Shown piece by piece: positions 41,642 to 49,499 of a DNA stretch of 52,529 nucleotides. Position 1 is the stretch's first letter. Each line of letters begins with the position of its first letter. The notes under the pieces are model-generated. The model was given only the letters and a program-made list of their open reading frames with translations. It made no database searches and was not told where the DNA came from. Where the stretch lies: NCBI GenBank assembly GCA_959018045.1, contig CAUEJN010000004.1, positions 1 to 52,529 of the forward strand, given 5' to 3'. The translations under genes and the position numbers were made by a program. The DNA is from an uncultured Butyricicoccus sp. (lineage in GTDB: Bacteria > Bacillota > Clostridia > Oscillospirales > Butyricicoccaceae).

Positions 41642-42406
41642 TCATATATCGGATAAAATTCGCTGGACTTCCTTGGCGACACCGCAATCGACGTTGCTTT
41701 CGATCACCTTTTCCGCCAATGTGTGCAGAAGCGGTACGGCGTTTTCCATCGCGCGGGAATGGGGAAAGGTTCGGAACAGACTTTCGTCATTGCTGCCGTC
41801 ACCGAAGACAACAATGTGATCCGGATTGATGCCGCAGAGCTGCGCAGCGCGTTCGACCATGCGAGCTTTTCGCGCCTCGTGTGCGGTGATTTCGATGTTC
41901 CAGGGTGCTGATGATGTGATCGAGACACCGTTCAGCGTACCCGCTGCCTGTCGGGCGGCATCCAGTTTTGCTGCATCCCAGCAAAAACCAAAGAGCTTGC
42001 GCACAGTCAAAGTCCGAGACCAAAAGTCCTCGGGCAGGGGAGCGGCGTTACAGAACTGGGTATCAGTCGTAAAGTCGCCCTGATCGGTGTTGATCTCCAA
42101 TCCAATGCCCTGTTCGCTTAAAATGTCAGCCGCCTGCCGCGCAGTGGCAGTTGACAGCGATGCATCGAGCAGCAGCTCGCCCTTGGCGCTGCGCAGCTCG
42201 GCTCCGTTGAGCAGCACGAAATCGCAGGAGATTCCAGCCTGCTCCAGCAAGGGCGCGGCGGTGTTCCAGGAACGTCCGGTTGCTGTCAGCCATCGAATGC
42301 CGGCTTGCTGTGCGCACTGGATTGCCTGTGCGGTCTCGGGGGCGACTTGGCTGTGCTCGTTCAAGAGCGTGCCGTCCAGATCGCTGACAAAAAGTTGAAT
42401 CTCCAT
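41642..42406 (-). CDS. Cof-type HAD-superfamily phosphatase
   Basis: The 254-residue product is a Cof/type IIB HAD phosphatase, typically acting on sugar phosphates or phosphorylated cofactors. Motif I is VSDLDGTLLNEH (nucleophile Asp about residue 9), motif II LTATGRSW, motif III the Lys in EARKARMVERA, motif IV VVFGDGSNDESLF (about 199-211). The cap domain is inserted between motifs II and III. AAGGAGAAGGC precedes ATG 42406. It lies 9 bp downstream of the broken alpha-galactosidase gene, last in the GH32-PTS-GH36-HAD operon; it may relieve sugar-phosphate stress. Confidence 0.9.
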   Translation of the reverse strand: MEIQLFVSDLDGTLLNEHSQVAPETAQAIQCAQQAGIRWLTATGRSWNTAAPLLEQAGISCDFVLLNGAELRSAKGELLLDASLSTATARQAADILSEQGIGLEINTDQGDFTTDTQFCNAAPLPEDFWSRTLTVRKLFGFCWDAAKLDAARQAAGTLNGVSITSSAPWNIEITAHEARKARMVERAAQLCGINPDHIVVFGDGSNDESLFRTFPHSRAMENAVPLLHTLAEKVIESNVDCGVAKEVQRILSDI

Positions 42407-42415
42407 GCCTTCTCC

Positions 42416-44342
42416 TTATATTTTAACCAGGTGGAAACAGAATGTGGTGAAATCGTGCTTGACGAGCGGTACAGTCAGACCAATTTGCATCAGTTCATCG
42501 CCGCCGTAGACCTTGCCGGTGGCAGCATCCGCAGGGTCCAGACCGCACAGTGCAAAGCGTGTGCAGGATGACAGGGGATTGTACAGCTTTTGGAAAACGA
42601 TCATCATGCACTGGGTTTGGTCTGAACTGACCACAGACCAAGCCGTGCAGTTTTGGTCGGAACTTTGGCTGTGGAATAAGGTTCCCGTCATCAGCCACGA
42701 CCGCTGTGCTTTATATGCTGCAATTTGCCGTGCAATCTCGTCGCGCTCTTCCGGTGTGCATAGGGTCAAGCCCAGTTCGTAGCCCAGATTGTACAGCCTG
42801 CATACCTGATACCGCGTGTCGAGCGTAGTGGAGCGGCCGGTCTGATGGTTGGGGGTGATGCTGACATGTGCGCCCATAGTGGACTGCGGGTAGAGCAGAT
42901 CGAACCCCGACTGAATGGTGACGCGGTCGCAGGCATCGGTGTTGTCGCTCGTCCAGTTCTGCGGGAAATAATGCAGCATACCCGTATCAAAGCGCGCACC
43001 GCCGCTCGAGCAGCCCTCGAACAGCACATCGGGGTACATCGGGTGATCTCGTCTAGCACGGCATACAAGCCCAAAATATAGCGGTGTGCAGCCTCGCCCT
43101 GCCGCTCGGGCGGCAGCGCAGAAGAGACAACATCGGTCAGGGGATGGTTCATGTCCCACTTGATATAGTCGATCTGACCGTCTGCAAGGTAGCCATGCAG
43201 CATATCCAGCAGATATTTCCGCACTTCAGTGCGTCCAAGGTCGAGCAGATACTCGTGGCGACCCTCAACCGGCGTGTATCCGGGAACGTGCACAATCCAG
43301 TCCGGATGGGTGCGGTAGAGCTGACTGTTGGGGCTGACGGCTTCGGGTTCAAACCACAAGCCGAACTTTAACCCCTTTGCATGGACGATGGAGGCGACTC
43401 GATCAATGCCGCCGGGCAGCTTGTTTTGGTTGCACGTCCAGTCACCCATGGAAGAGCGGCTGTCATTACCCGCACGGAACCAGCCGCCCTCTAGGACAAA
43501 CAGCTCGATACCCAATTCCTTTGCCAGCTGTGCTTGGGTTTCGATCTTGTCCAAATTGACATCATAGTACATCGCTTCCCAGGAGTTGAGCAGAACCGGA
43601 CGCTGTGCGTCGCGCCAGCGCGGCGGCATGATGTGATTGCGTATCAGCTTGTGAAAGCCCTGCCGCATGCCGTTCAGACCATTTGTGCTGTAATTGAGCA
43701 CGGCCTCGGGTGTGTCGAAGGTTTCGCCGGGCTTCAGCGTCCAAGTGAAGGTATCGGGATTGAGTCCGATCTGTGCGCGCACCTGACCGAAGGTGTCCTT
43801 TTCCACGGCAGCCGAGAAATTACCGCTGTAAATCAGCTGAAATCCGTAGACTTCTTCGGTTTGCTCGGTTGTTCCGGGCTGCAAGAGGGCGAAAAAGGGT
43901 TGGTGACGCGGACTGCTGGAACCATAGCAGCTGCCGATACGCTGTACACCCTGATGCAGCAGAGCGCGGCTTTGGTTGGCCTCTTTGGTGTGGCAACCGT
44001 AGAGCGCGAGAAGTTCATAGTCCTTTGCGGGAAGCTCGAGCGACAGACTTTGTACATTACGCAGCCGGATTGTGGTTTTGCCGATGTTTTCGATGCGCTG
44101 ATGCCGGGCGTGGGATATTCAAAGGGCAGGGCGTCGAAGTACAGGTTTTGCGTGCCGTCGGCATACTCGGTGGTATAGCTGCGCTTGCTGGGAATGGTGA
44201 CCCCGGTACCGTGCTAGGCGCGAATGGCCTGGCCGAAATACCGGTGCAGCAGATAGGTGTAGTCGAGCAATTCGATCACGTAGCTGATGGTTCCGTTGGT
44301 CAGATGGACGATAGAGCCATCGGAATGGAAGGTAATGCTCAT
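42416..44342 (-). pseudogene. GH36 alpha-galactosidase, broken by stop, deletion and frameshift
   Basis: GH36 enzymes release alpha-linked galactose from raffinose-type sugars and are about 730 residues. From ATG 44342 the frame reads MSITFHSDGSIVHLTNGTIS, meets a TAG after about 41 codons, continues to LYFDALPFEYPTPG, and then jumps frame to RIENIGKTTIRLRN. About 75-80 residues that normally lie between these blocks are missing. The central frame is then intact (LNSWEAMYYDVN, LFVLEGGWF, KFGLWFEPEAV, and YIKWDMNH with the nucleophile Asp). A second frame change follows LDEIT, and HPMYPDVLFEGCSSGGARFD with the acid/base Asp continues to 42416. Three independent lesions make it non-functional. 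Confidence 0.88.
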
Positions 44343-44431
44343 GCCTGATTCTCCATTTTGGAGTGGAAGCCAAAGAAATAGGTCAGGACGAAGGCAACCG
44401 CGAAGGCCACCGCGAAGGCCACGACATTCTC
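44339..44431 (-). pseudogene. C-terminal remnant of a PTS sugar permease
   Basis: Between the GH32 and GH36 genes one frame reads DENVVAFAVAFAVAFVLTYF, then FGFHSKMENQA and stop. This is the last membrane helix and tail typical of sucrose/trehalose-type PTS EIIBC proteins (normally about 450-650 residues). Its TGA overlaps the GH36 ATG (ATGA), as expected of an original operon. Everything upstream is missing, and the frame begins inside the last codons of the GH32 gene. A 12-bp tandem repeat (44397-44420) duplicates A-V-A-F. Assignment to PTS rests on this short piece and the context. Confidence 0.6.
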
Positions 44432-44432
44432 A

Positions 44433-45794
44433 TCAGTTTTCATTCATACAAAGTTCGTTGACTTGAACCGTGGTGCGTGCGTCGATACCCGAAATGCGAA
44501 GATCGGGTTGACTGGCTGTCGGGAAAACGCGGGCAGACAACACATGTGCACCACCGTTTACAAAGAGTTCGATGCTGGACTGATCGCTCCACAGCTCGAG
44601 CGCTGTGCATGTTTCCAGAGCAAACGAGCGGGTTTCTTCTCCGTCCTGTACCCAGCTGCGGCGGGTCAGGGTACCGACTTTTTGCTGCGCGTCGTATATA
44701 AAACGCCATTCGCCGTCGCCAAATGAGAGTTCCAAGTCAGAGCAGCCTGCCGGCGCTTCGAGCATCAGGCGGAAATAGCGGTGAGACGGTGCAAAGCGCA
44801 GACCGGAATCCGAACGCTCCGGGGCAACGGCTGCACCGAGCAGGGCGGAAAGCTCGCGCACGGGACGCTGGCATAGTTTGCCGTCTTTGATGAAAAGTTC
44901 ACGCGGTATGGACAGACAGTGGATGCGCGGCTCGTCTTGACAGAATACGGCTTCCTGTGCATCCTCCATGCGAGACATCCAACCCAGAATCACCCGGCGG
45001 CCGTCCGGCGTTTGCAGCGTTTGGGGTGCATAAAAGTCAAATCCTTGGTCGAGCAAGTGCCGGTTGTCATCCAGATTTCGGTCGTCCAGCGTTCCCGCAG
45101 CCGTGTCAAAGTGAGTCAGCTTGTACGCGGCAAAGGAGTGCAGCGCGAGATCGTGCGCGTTGTCACGCCATTGCGGACAGTAGAGCAGGACGGCGGTGTC
45201 GTCGATCAGAAAGAGCTCGGGGCATTCGATTATCCGGCATGCTTCGGACTGTGCGAGCGGGCCGACCAGATTCCAGTGCTGCGCATCTGCGGAGGAGAAC
45301 AGCACGATCGCACCCTTGCCGGTGCGCTGCTGTGCGCCAATGACCATCCAGTATGTACCGCCGGCATGAAAGACTTTGGAATCGCGGAAATGTTCGGTGT
45401 AGCCGTCAGGGGTCGTGAACATCGGGCCGGTTTTGAGAAAATGCCGTCCGTCGGTACTGATGGCCAGACATTGACTGCTGCGGCGCTGGCCGTCCTGCTT
45501 GACGTTGCCGGTGTAGAACAGGTGGAGCGCATCGTCGATGACCAGCGCACTGCCCGAATAGACGCCCTGCGCGTCATAGGACTGATCGGGAAGCAGGGCA
45601 CTGCCGTGAAATGTCCAGTGCGTCAGATCGGGTGAGGTGCAGTATCCCCACTCTTTGTGAGAATGGTTTTTTTCAAACCGATTCCACTGGAAGAAGGCGT
45701 AGTATAATCCATGAAACCAGCTCAGACCATTCGGGTCATTGAGCAGGCCGCGGTCGGGTTCTATGTGCCAATATTGCTTTTTTGAGGGGCTCAA
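44433..45794 (-). CDS. scrB: GH32 sucrose-6-phosphate hydrolase (TTG start)
   Basis: The 453-residue product is a GH32 invertase, hydrolysing sucrose-6-phosphate or sucrose/fructans in the cytosol (no signal peptide). Catalytic elements: LLNDPNGLSW (nucleophile Asp about residue 20), HFRDSKVF (transition-state Asp; RDS instead of the usual RDP) and IIECPELF (acid/base Glu about 191). A five-bladed propeller is followed by a C-terminal beta-sandwich. The start is TTG 45794, because AAGGAGGA stands at the right distance and an ATG there is out of frame. The gene looks intact although its permease and partner galactosidase are destroyed. Divergent to the AraC regulator. Confidence 0.9.
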   Translation of the reverse strand: MSPSKKQYWHIEPDRGLLNDPNGLSWFHGLYYAFFQWNRFEKNHSHKEWGYCTSPDLTHWTFHGSALLPDQSYDAQGVYSGSALVIDDALHLFYTGNVKQDGQRRSSQCLAISTDGRHFLKTGPMFTTPDGYTEHFRDSKVFHAGGTYWMVIGAQQRTGKGAIVLFSSADAQHWNLVGPLAQSEACRIIECPELFLIDDTAVLLYCPQWRDNAHDLALHSFAAYKLTHFDTAAGTLDDRNLDDNRHLLDQGFDFYAPQTLQTPDGRRVILGWMSRMEDAQEAVFCQDEPRIHCLSIPRELFIKDGKLCQRPVRELSALLGAAVAPERSDSGLRFAPSHRYFRLMLEAPAGCSDLELSFGDGEWRFIYDAQQKVGTLTRRSWVQDGEETRSFALETCTALELWSDQSSIELFVNGGAHVLSARVFPTASQPDLRISGIDARTTVQVNELCMNEN

Positions 45795-45839
45795 TATGCC
45801 ATTCCTCCTTGCTGCAGTTCAATTTTGATCGGTCATTTG

Positions 45840-45857
45840 ATGATTCTATTAAATCAT
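45840..45857. promoter_or_regulatory. Operator-like palindrome between scrB and araC
   Basis: ATGATT-ctatta-AATCAT, a perfect 6+6 inverted repeat in the 138-bp divergent region. On the minus strand a possible promoter for scrB (TTCCAT, 17 bp, TATGAT) overlaps it. A binding site for the adjacent AraC regulator is plausible. Confidence 0.5.
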
Positions 45858-45932
45858 ATTTCGCTCGGACACACCATGGAAATAGTAAAGGAGCATATGG
45901 AAAAAACAAACTTTTTGTGATATCATGTCAAT

Positions 45933-46763
45933 ATGATTGAGTATAAAGAAACCAAACACACATTGCAGCGCAAGGCGGTTTCCGATCTCTCGCTGTATAG
46001 CGCCGGATATGAACAGTGTGTGCCGGGGCATCATTACGGCCCAATCTGCTGTTCCTATCAGCTCATTCATTTTGTGTTGTCCGGAAAAGGGGAGCTGGAG
46101 ATTGATGGACACACGTTTCAGCTGGGAGCGGGAGATGCGTTCATTATTCCGTCGGATAAGATCACGCGCTACGCGGCATCTGTGACCGATCCATGGTGCT
46201 ATACTTGGATTAGCTTCCTTGGCATCAACGCGCAGATGTACACATATCAGCTCATCGCCTCGGCACCCGATCATTATATCCTGCACGGACTGGATGTCGA
46301 CAAGTATCGTGCGCTGATTGCCCGTATTTTGGAGCTGGAAGGAGCCGCGACAACGCGCTATTTTAAGGCCAACAGCCTGCTGCTCGAAGTGCTCGCCGAA
46401 CTGTTTGACGATGCACAGTTTGACGAGCGCAGTTGGGGAAAAAACTCGATTGCGGACGAAGTCAAGTTCTATCTGGATGTAAACTATTCGGAAAAACTGC
46501 GATTGCAGGACGTTGCACGCACGTTTGGCGTGCATCCCAATTATCTTGCACGCGTATTTCACGAGAAATATCATGTGACGCCAAAACAGTATTTGCAGGG
46601 CATGAAGCTCAAAAAGGCATGCTATCTGCTGCGCACGACCGATCTGCCCATCTCGGTGATTGCACGATCGATGGGATTTGAAGATCAGCTGGCCTTTTCC
46701 AAGCTGTTTAAAAAGTGTTTTGCGGTGTCACCGACCGATTATCGGCAGGGAAGAGAAGCATAA
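45933..46763 (+). CDS. AraC-family regulator of the sucrose/galactoside locus
   Basis: The 276-residue product is an MsmR/RafR-like AraC regulator. A cupin ligand domain covers about residues 20-150 (HHYGPICCSYQLIHFVLSGK, LGAGDAFIIPSDKITRYAA, WCYTWISFLG). Two C-terminal helix-turn-helices follow (LRLQDVARTFGVHPNYLARV, ISVIARSMGFEDQLAFSKLF). It is divergent from scrB and most likely activates the locus in response to an alpha-galactoside or sucrose. No ribosome binding site is visible before ATG 45933; an AAAGGAG further upstream (about 45888) instead serves a 7-codon frame (ATG 45898). The message may be leaderless or start elsewhere. Confidence 0.88.
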   Translation: MIEYKETKHTLQRKAVSDLSLYSAGYEQCVPGHHYGPICCSYQLIHFVLSGKGELEIDGHTFQLGAGDAFIIPSDKITRYAASVTDPWCYTWISFLGINAQMYTYQLIASAPDHYILHGLDVDKYRALIARILELEGAATTRYFKANSLLLEVLAELFDDAQFDERSWGKNSIADEVKFYLDVNYSEKLRLQDVARTFGVHPNYLARVFHEKYHVTPKQYLQGMKLKKACYLLRTTDLPISVIARSMGFEDQLAFSKLFKKCFAVSPTDYRQGREA

Positions 46764-46818
46764 TCGTTGGAAATTATTTATAAGGTATGGAACAGTTTTT
46801 TGTACAGTCAAGCGGCTG

Positions 46819-46998
46819 ATGGCGGATAGGATCACCGCGATTCAGCAAGAAAAAGGTCTTTCGACCTTTCGCATGTGCAAGGATTTGCAGATCAACAACG
46901 CAAACGTCAATGCATGGCTCAAGAATTGAGCCCCCGACCTGGACACCACGCAAGCTGTTTTACGCTATGCCGAGCGCTATACCCCGGTACGGGTGTAA
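46819..46998 (+). pseudogene. Helix-turn-helix gene fragment with an internal stop
   Basis: The frame reads MADRITAIQQEKGLSTFRMC, then KDLQINNANVNAWLKN, a TGA stop at 46927-46929, and then APDLDTTQAVLRYAERYTPV and a second stop. This resembles the C-terminal small helix-turn-helix of Clostridial regulators, in which INNANVNAWLKNG is followed by a D-x-x-T/A-x-x-x-L helix. The N-terminal part is absent and no ribosome binding site is present. It is a fragment, most likely dead. The family assignment is from memory. Confidence 0.55.
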
Positions 46999-47018
46999 GT
47001 ATTAAATAAGGTGTAAGA

Positions 47019-47050
47019 AAAGTCCCGCATCAAAAGATGCGGGACTTTTT
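47019..47050 (+). terminator. Terminator after the AraC region
   Basis: Stem AAAAGTCCCGCATC/GATGCGGGACTTTT (14 bp, loop AAAA). Its left arm is identical to that of the terminator at 21742-21775. Confidence 0.8.
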
Positions 47051-47070
47051 AATGTATCGAAGAAGACAGA

Positions 47071-47108
47071 AAAATAACGAGCGACCGTGAATGTTTCACG
47101 GTCGCTCA
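47071..47108 (-). terminator. Terminator of the nan operon
   Basis: A 13-bp perfect stem GAGCGACCGTGAA/TTCACGGTCGCTC with loop TGT (47080-47108). On the minus strand it is followed by GTTATTTTT. It lies about 85 bp past the rpiR stop. Confidence 0.75.
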
Positions 47109-47193
47109 TAAAAGGGAAAAATGAAAGGGGTAGCTTAAAAAATCTGATGCGCAGATCGATCAAACAATACATCGATCGGCGTTTTACAAGAAA

Positions 47194-48033
47194 TCAGTCC
47201 GCGATGTGTTTTCGTCGCTTGCCAGCGTTCAGTGCACGCAGCGTGTCATCATGCAAGGAATTTTTCTTGTTTTTGTCTCGTGCTGAGTAATGCACATATA
47301 AGATATCGCTCATGACCAGGATGGGAAACTGTGGTGAAATCAGATTTCCCTGATTGAGATAACGTAGAGAGGGCATATACAGGATTTCATCACAGAATTC
47401 CCTGAACGTATCGTTTCTTTCCGCTGTGATTAAAACAGTTTTTGCATTTCTCTGGTGAGACTCCCGCAAAAGATAGAGCACGGATTCGGTCTCACCACTT
47501 ACACTGATGCCGATCACCAGACTGTGTGCATCTTGGATCATCGCGCGCATGCGCATCAGGTCTCCGTCTTGAATTGCGTTAATATCCACGCCAATGCGCA
47601 TAAAGCGCATTTCCATCTCAGCAGCTGCCTGACCTGAACTACCGCAGCCGCCGACAATTACGCGTTGCGCGTCATCCATAAAGCGGGTAATGCGGTCAAT
47701 TTGCAGCTCATCAACCATACTGTAAGTCTTATTGAGTAATTCCTGATAAGCATTGAGAATCATGCGGGTGCCGCCGGTCATGGTGTGCCGATCTTCCACG
47801 AAGGTGGATTCATATTGATAGACAAATTCGCGATATCCGTGATATCCGCATTTTTTTGCAAACCGGGACAGGGATGCTTCGGAAATATACAGGCGTTCGG
47901 CCATAGCTTTGGAAGACAGATCTACTTTTTCCCGATTGGAGATAAAGAAATCTGCAATGGTTTTCTCAAGCGGGGTAAATTTGTCATAGTTCATTTTGAG
48001 AATGGGGATAATCGACTTGACATAGTATTCCAT
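47194..48033 (-). CDS. RpiR/MurR-family regulator of the nan operon
   Basis: The 279-residue product has an RpiR-type helix-turn-helix at about residues 1-75 (FTPLEKTIADFFISNREKVD, LSSKAMAERLYISEASLSRFAKKCGY) and a SIS sugar-phosphate isomerase-like domain at about 120-250 (VIVGGCGSSGQAAAEMEMRF, LVIGISVSGETESVLYLL). SIS domains in this family sense sugar phosphates; nan-operon members (NanR of the Firmicute type) typically respond to ManNAc-6-P. It is the last gene of the operon, 19 bp after the ROK kinase, with GGAGGGATG before ATG 48033. Confidence 0.9.
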   Translation of the reverse strand: MEYYVKSIIPILKMNYDKFTPLEKTIADFFISNREKVDLSSKAMAERLYISEASLSRFAKKCGYHGYREFVYQYESTFVEDRHTMTGGTRMILNAYQELLNKTYSMVDELQIDRITRFMDDAQRVIVGGCGSSGQAAAEMEMRFMRIGVDINAIQDGDLMRMRAMIQDAHSLVIGISVSGETESVLYLLRESHQRNAKTVLITAERNDTFREFCDEILYMPSLRYLNQGNLISPQFPILVMSDILYVHYSARDKNKKNSLHDDTLRALNAGKRRKHIAD

Positions 48034-48052
48034 ACGGCATCCCTCCGGCGGT

Positions 48053-48940
48053 TTATACAGAGTGGCAATTCATGAAATGATAGAATGCCCCTAACATGCC
48101 GGCATCGTTGCGGTGCGCCGCAAAAGCCAGACGAACATGAGAGGCGATGCTGGCAATCAAATACCGGTTGATTGCTTGTTCGATGCGGTCGCGCAGATAG
48201 GTTTCCTGCGCCATGATGCCACCGCCCAGTACAACGACTTCGGGGTCGAGCACATAGCATAAATTGGCAATGCCTTCTCCGAGTACGTCAACCATACGAT
48301 CGATCTCCTCAATACAGATCGGATCTCCGGCCTGTGCCTGGGTGAAAATACGGCGGCCATCCCATTGCTCAGGCGATTCCGGCTTGCGTGCGGCTACACG
48401 TGCACTTAGCACAGAGGCTGCGCCCAGTGTCTGAAAATCGCTGCCGCGCATGCGTAAATAACCAATTTCGCAAGCGCTGTTCCCCGCGCCATGCAGTACC
48501 TTTCCGTCTACGACGGCACAGCCGCCGATGCCGGTTCCAATGGTCAGCATCACCATAGAGCGGCAGCCCTGTGCTGCCCCCGAACGGTACTCAGCGAGTC
48601 CTGCGCAGTTTACATCGTTTTCCACTTCACACGGCAGGCCGAAACGTGATTCTAGTACCTGCTTGAAGCAGGTGCCGGCGTAGTTCGGAATGAGCGGTGC
48701 GGAATAGAAGATTTCACCGCGTACAGGGTCCACCATACCTGCGGTAGAAATGCAGATGCCAGCAGCCTCTCTCCCAGAAAGTAACTCCTCGGTCAGGTCG
48801 ATGACCCTCTGTAGGATATAGGGACCGCCCTGTGATGCATTGGTTGGTGTTTCAGCACGGCTCAGTACGCTGCCGTCCTGGGCTACGATACCGTATTTGA
48901 TCGCTGTACCGCCGATATCGATACAAATATATTCCTTCAT
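48053..48940 (-). CDS. nanK: ROK-family sugar kinase, probable N-acetylmannosamine kinase
   Basis: The 295-residue product is a ROK kinase. It has an N-terminal ATP phosphate loop CIDIGGTAIKYGIV (about residues 5-18), the catalytic Asp in VENDVNCAGLAEY (about 104), TIGTGIGGCAVVDG (about 132-145) and VVLGGGIMAQ (about 252). The CxCGxxGCxE zinc motif of many ROK proteins is absent: the sequence reads NSACEIGYLR there, and the usual His is Tyr. In this operon the expected reaction is ATP-dependent phosphorylation of ManNAc to ManNAc-6-P, the substrate of NanE. The start at 48940 follows GGAGGACC; the ORF can be extended, but without a ribosome binding site. Confidence 0.85.
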   Translation of the reverse strand: MKEYICIDIGGTAIKYGIVAQDGSVLSRAETPTNASQGGPYILQRVIDLTEELLSGREAAGICISTAGMVDPVRGEIFYSAPLIPNYAGTCFKQVLESRFGLPCEVENDVNCAGLAEYRSGAAQGCRSMVMLTIGTGIGGCAVVDGKVLHGAGNSACEIGYLRMRGSDFQTLGAASVLSARVAARKPESPEQWDGRRIFTQAQAGDPICIEEIDRMVDVLGEGIANLCYVLDPEVVVLGGGIMAQETYLRDRIEQAINRYLIASIASHVRLAFAAHRNDAGMLGAFYHFMNCHSV

Positions 48941-49034
48941 ACCAGGTCCTCCCGGTGCCTTTTTCAATATTATAACACAGGAGGCGATCAGAGTGTTATC
49001 TCTGCTCGCCTCCATTTCAATTTAATACGATTAC

Positions 49035-49484
49035 TTAGATCTTAATTTTAAAGATCGCTTTGCGGATTGTGCAGGGGGAATTGACTGCAACCGCGGTGCG
49101 GTGTGCGTCATGCGGGAAGCACAGCAGGAAATCACCTTCGCGCAGGATGACATGACTGTTTTTCTCGCCCTCGAGCGGCAGAAAATCGTCAGCCGGGATG
49201 TATTCCTTCTGATGCAGATTTTCGATGAAGTTCAGATCGATCTGCTCTTCGCCGGACAGCATTACGTGCAGGTCAAGATACTGGCGATGTGCCTCCCAAA
49301 AGCGGTTTTCGGGCGTTGTTGTGGTGTATTCGACAATGTTGACGAACAGGTCATCACCGGTGATTGGGTGGCTGCCTTTTTCAAACGTGCTCAGGTCATG
49401 GCTTGCCGCGTAAGCAAAGCAGGCTTTGATGCGCTCCTCGAGATAATCATATTCGCTGAGGTTGCGTACATTTCCGAAAATCAT
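49035..49484 (-). CDS. YhcH/YjgK/YiaL-family protein (DUF386)
   Basis: 149-residue cupin-like protein of the YhcH/YiaL family, often found in nan and other sugar operons; the E. coli relative NanQ is implicated in anomer conversion of N-acetylneuraminate. Conserved features: NRFWEAHRQYLDLHVMLSGEE with the metal-binding His and Glu, and LLCFPHDAHRTAVAV near the C-terminus. CGGAGGATACAT precedes the ATG. It lies between the symporter and the kinase. Confidence 0.88.
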   Translation of the reverse strand: MIFGNVRNLSEYDYLEERIKACFAYAASHDLSTFEKGSHPITGDDLFVNIVEYTTTTPENRFWEAHRQYLDLHVMLSGEEQIDLNFIENLHQKEYIPADDFLPLEGEKNSHVILREGDFLLCFPHDAHRTAVAVNSPCTIRKAIFKIKI

Positions 49485-49499
49485 ATGTATCCTCCGTTC

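Noticed and set aside
42513..43884. Two separate alpha-galactosidase genes
   Set aside because: The two long frames (42766-43884 and 42416-43159) are consecutive parts of one GH36 protein. They join at a frameshift just after LDEIT, so they are one broken gene.
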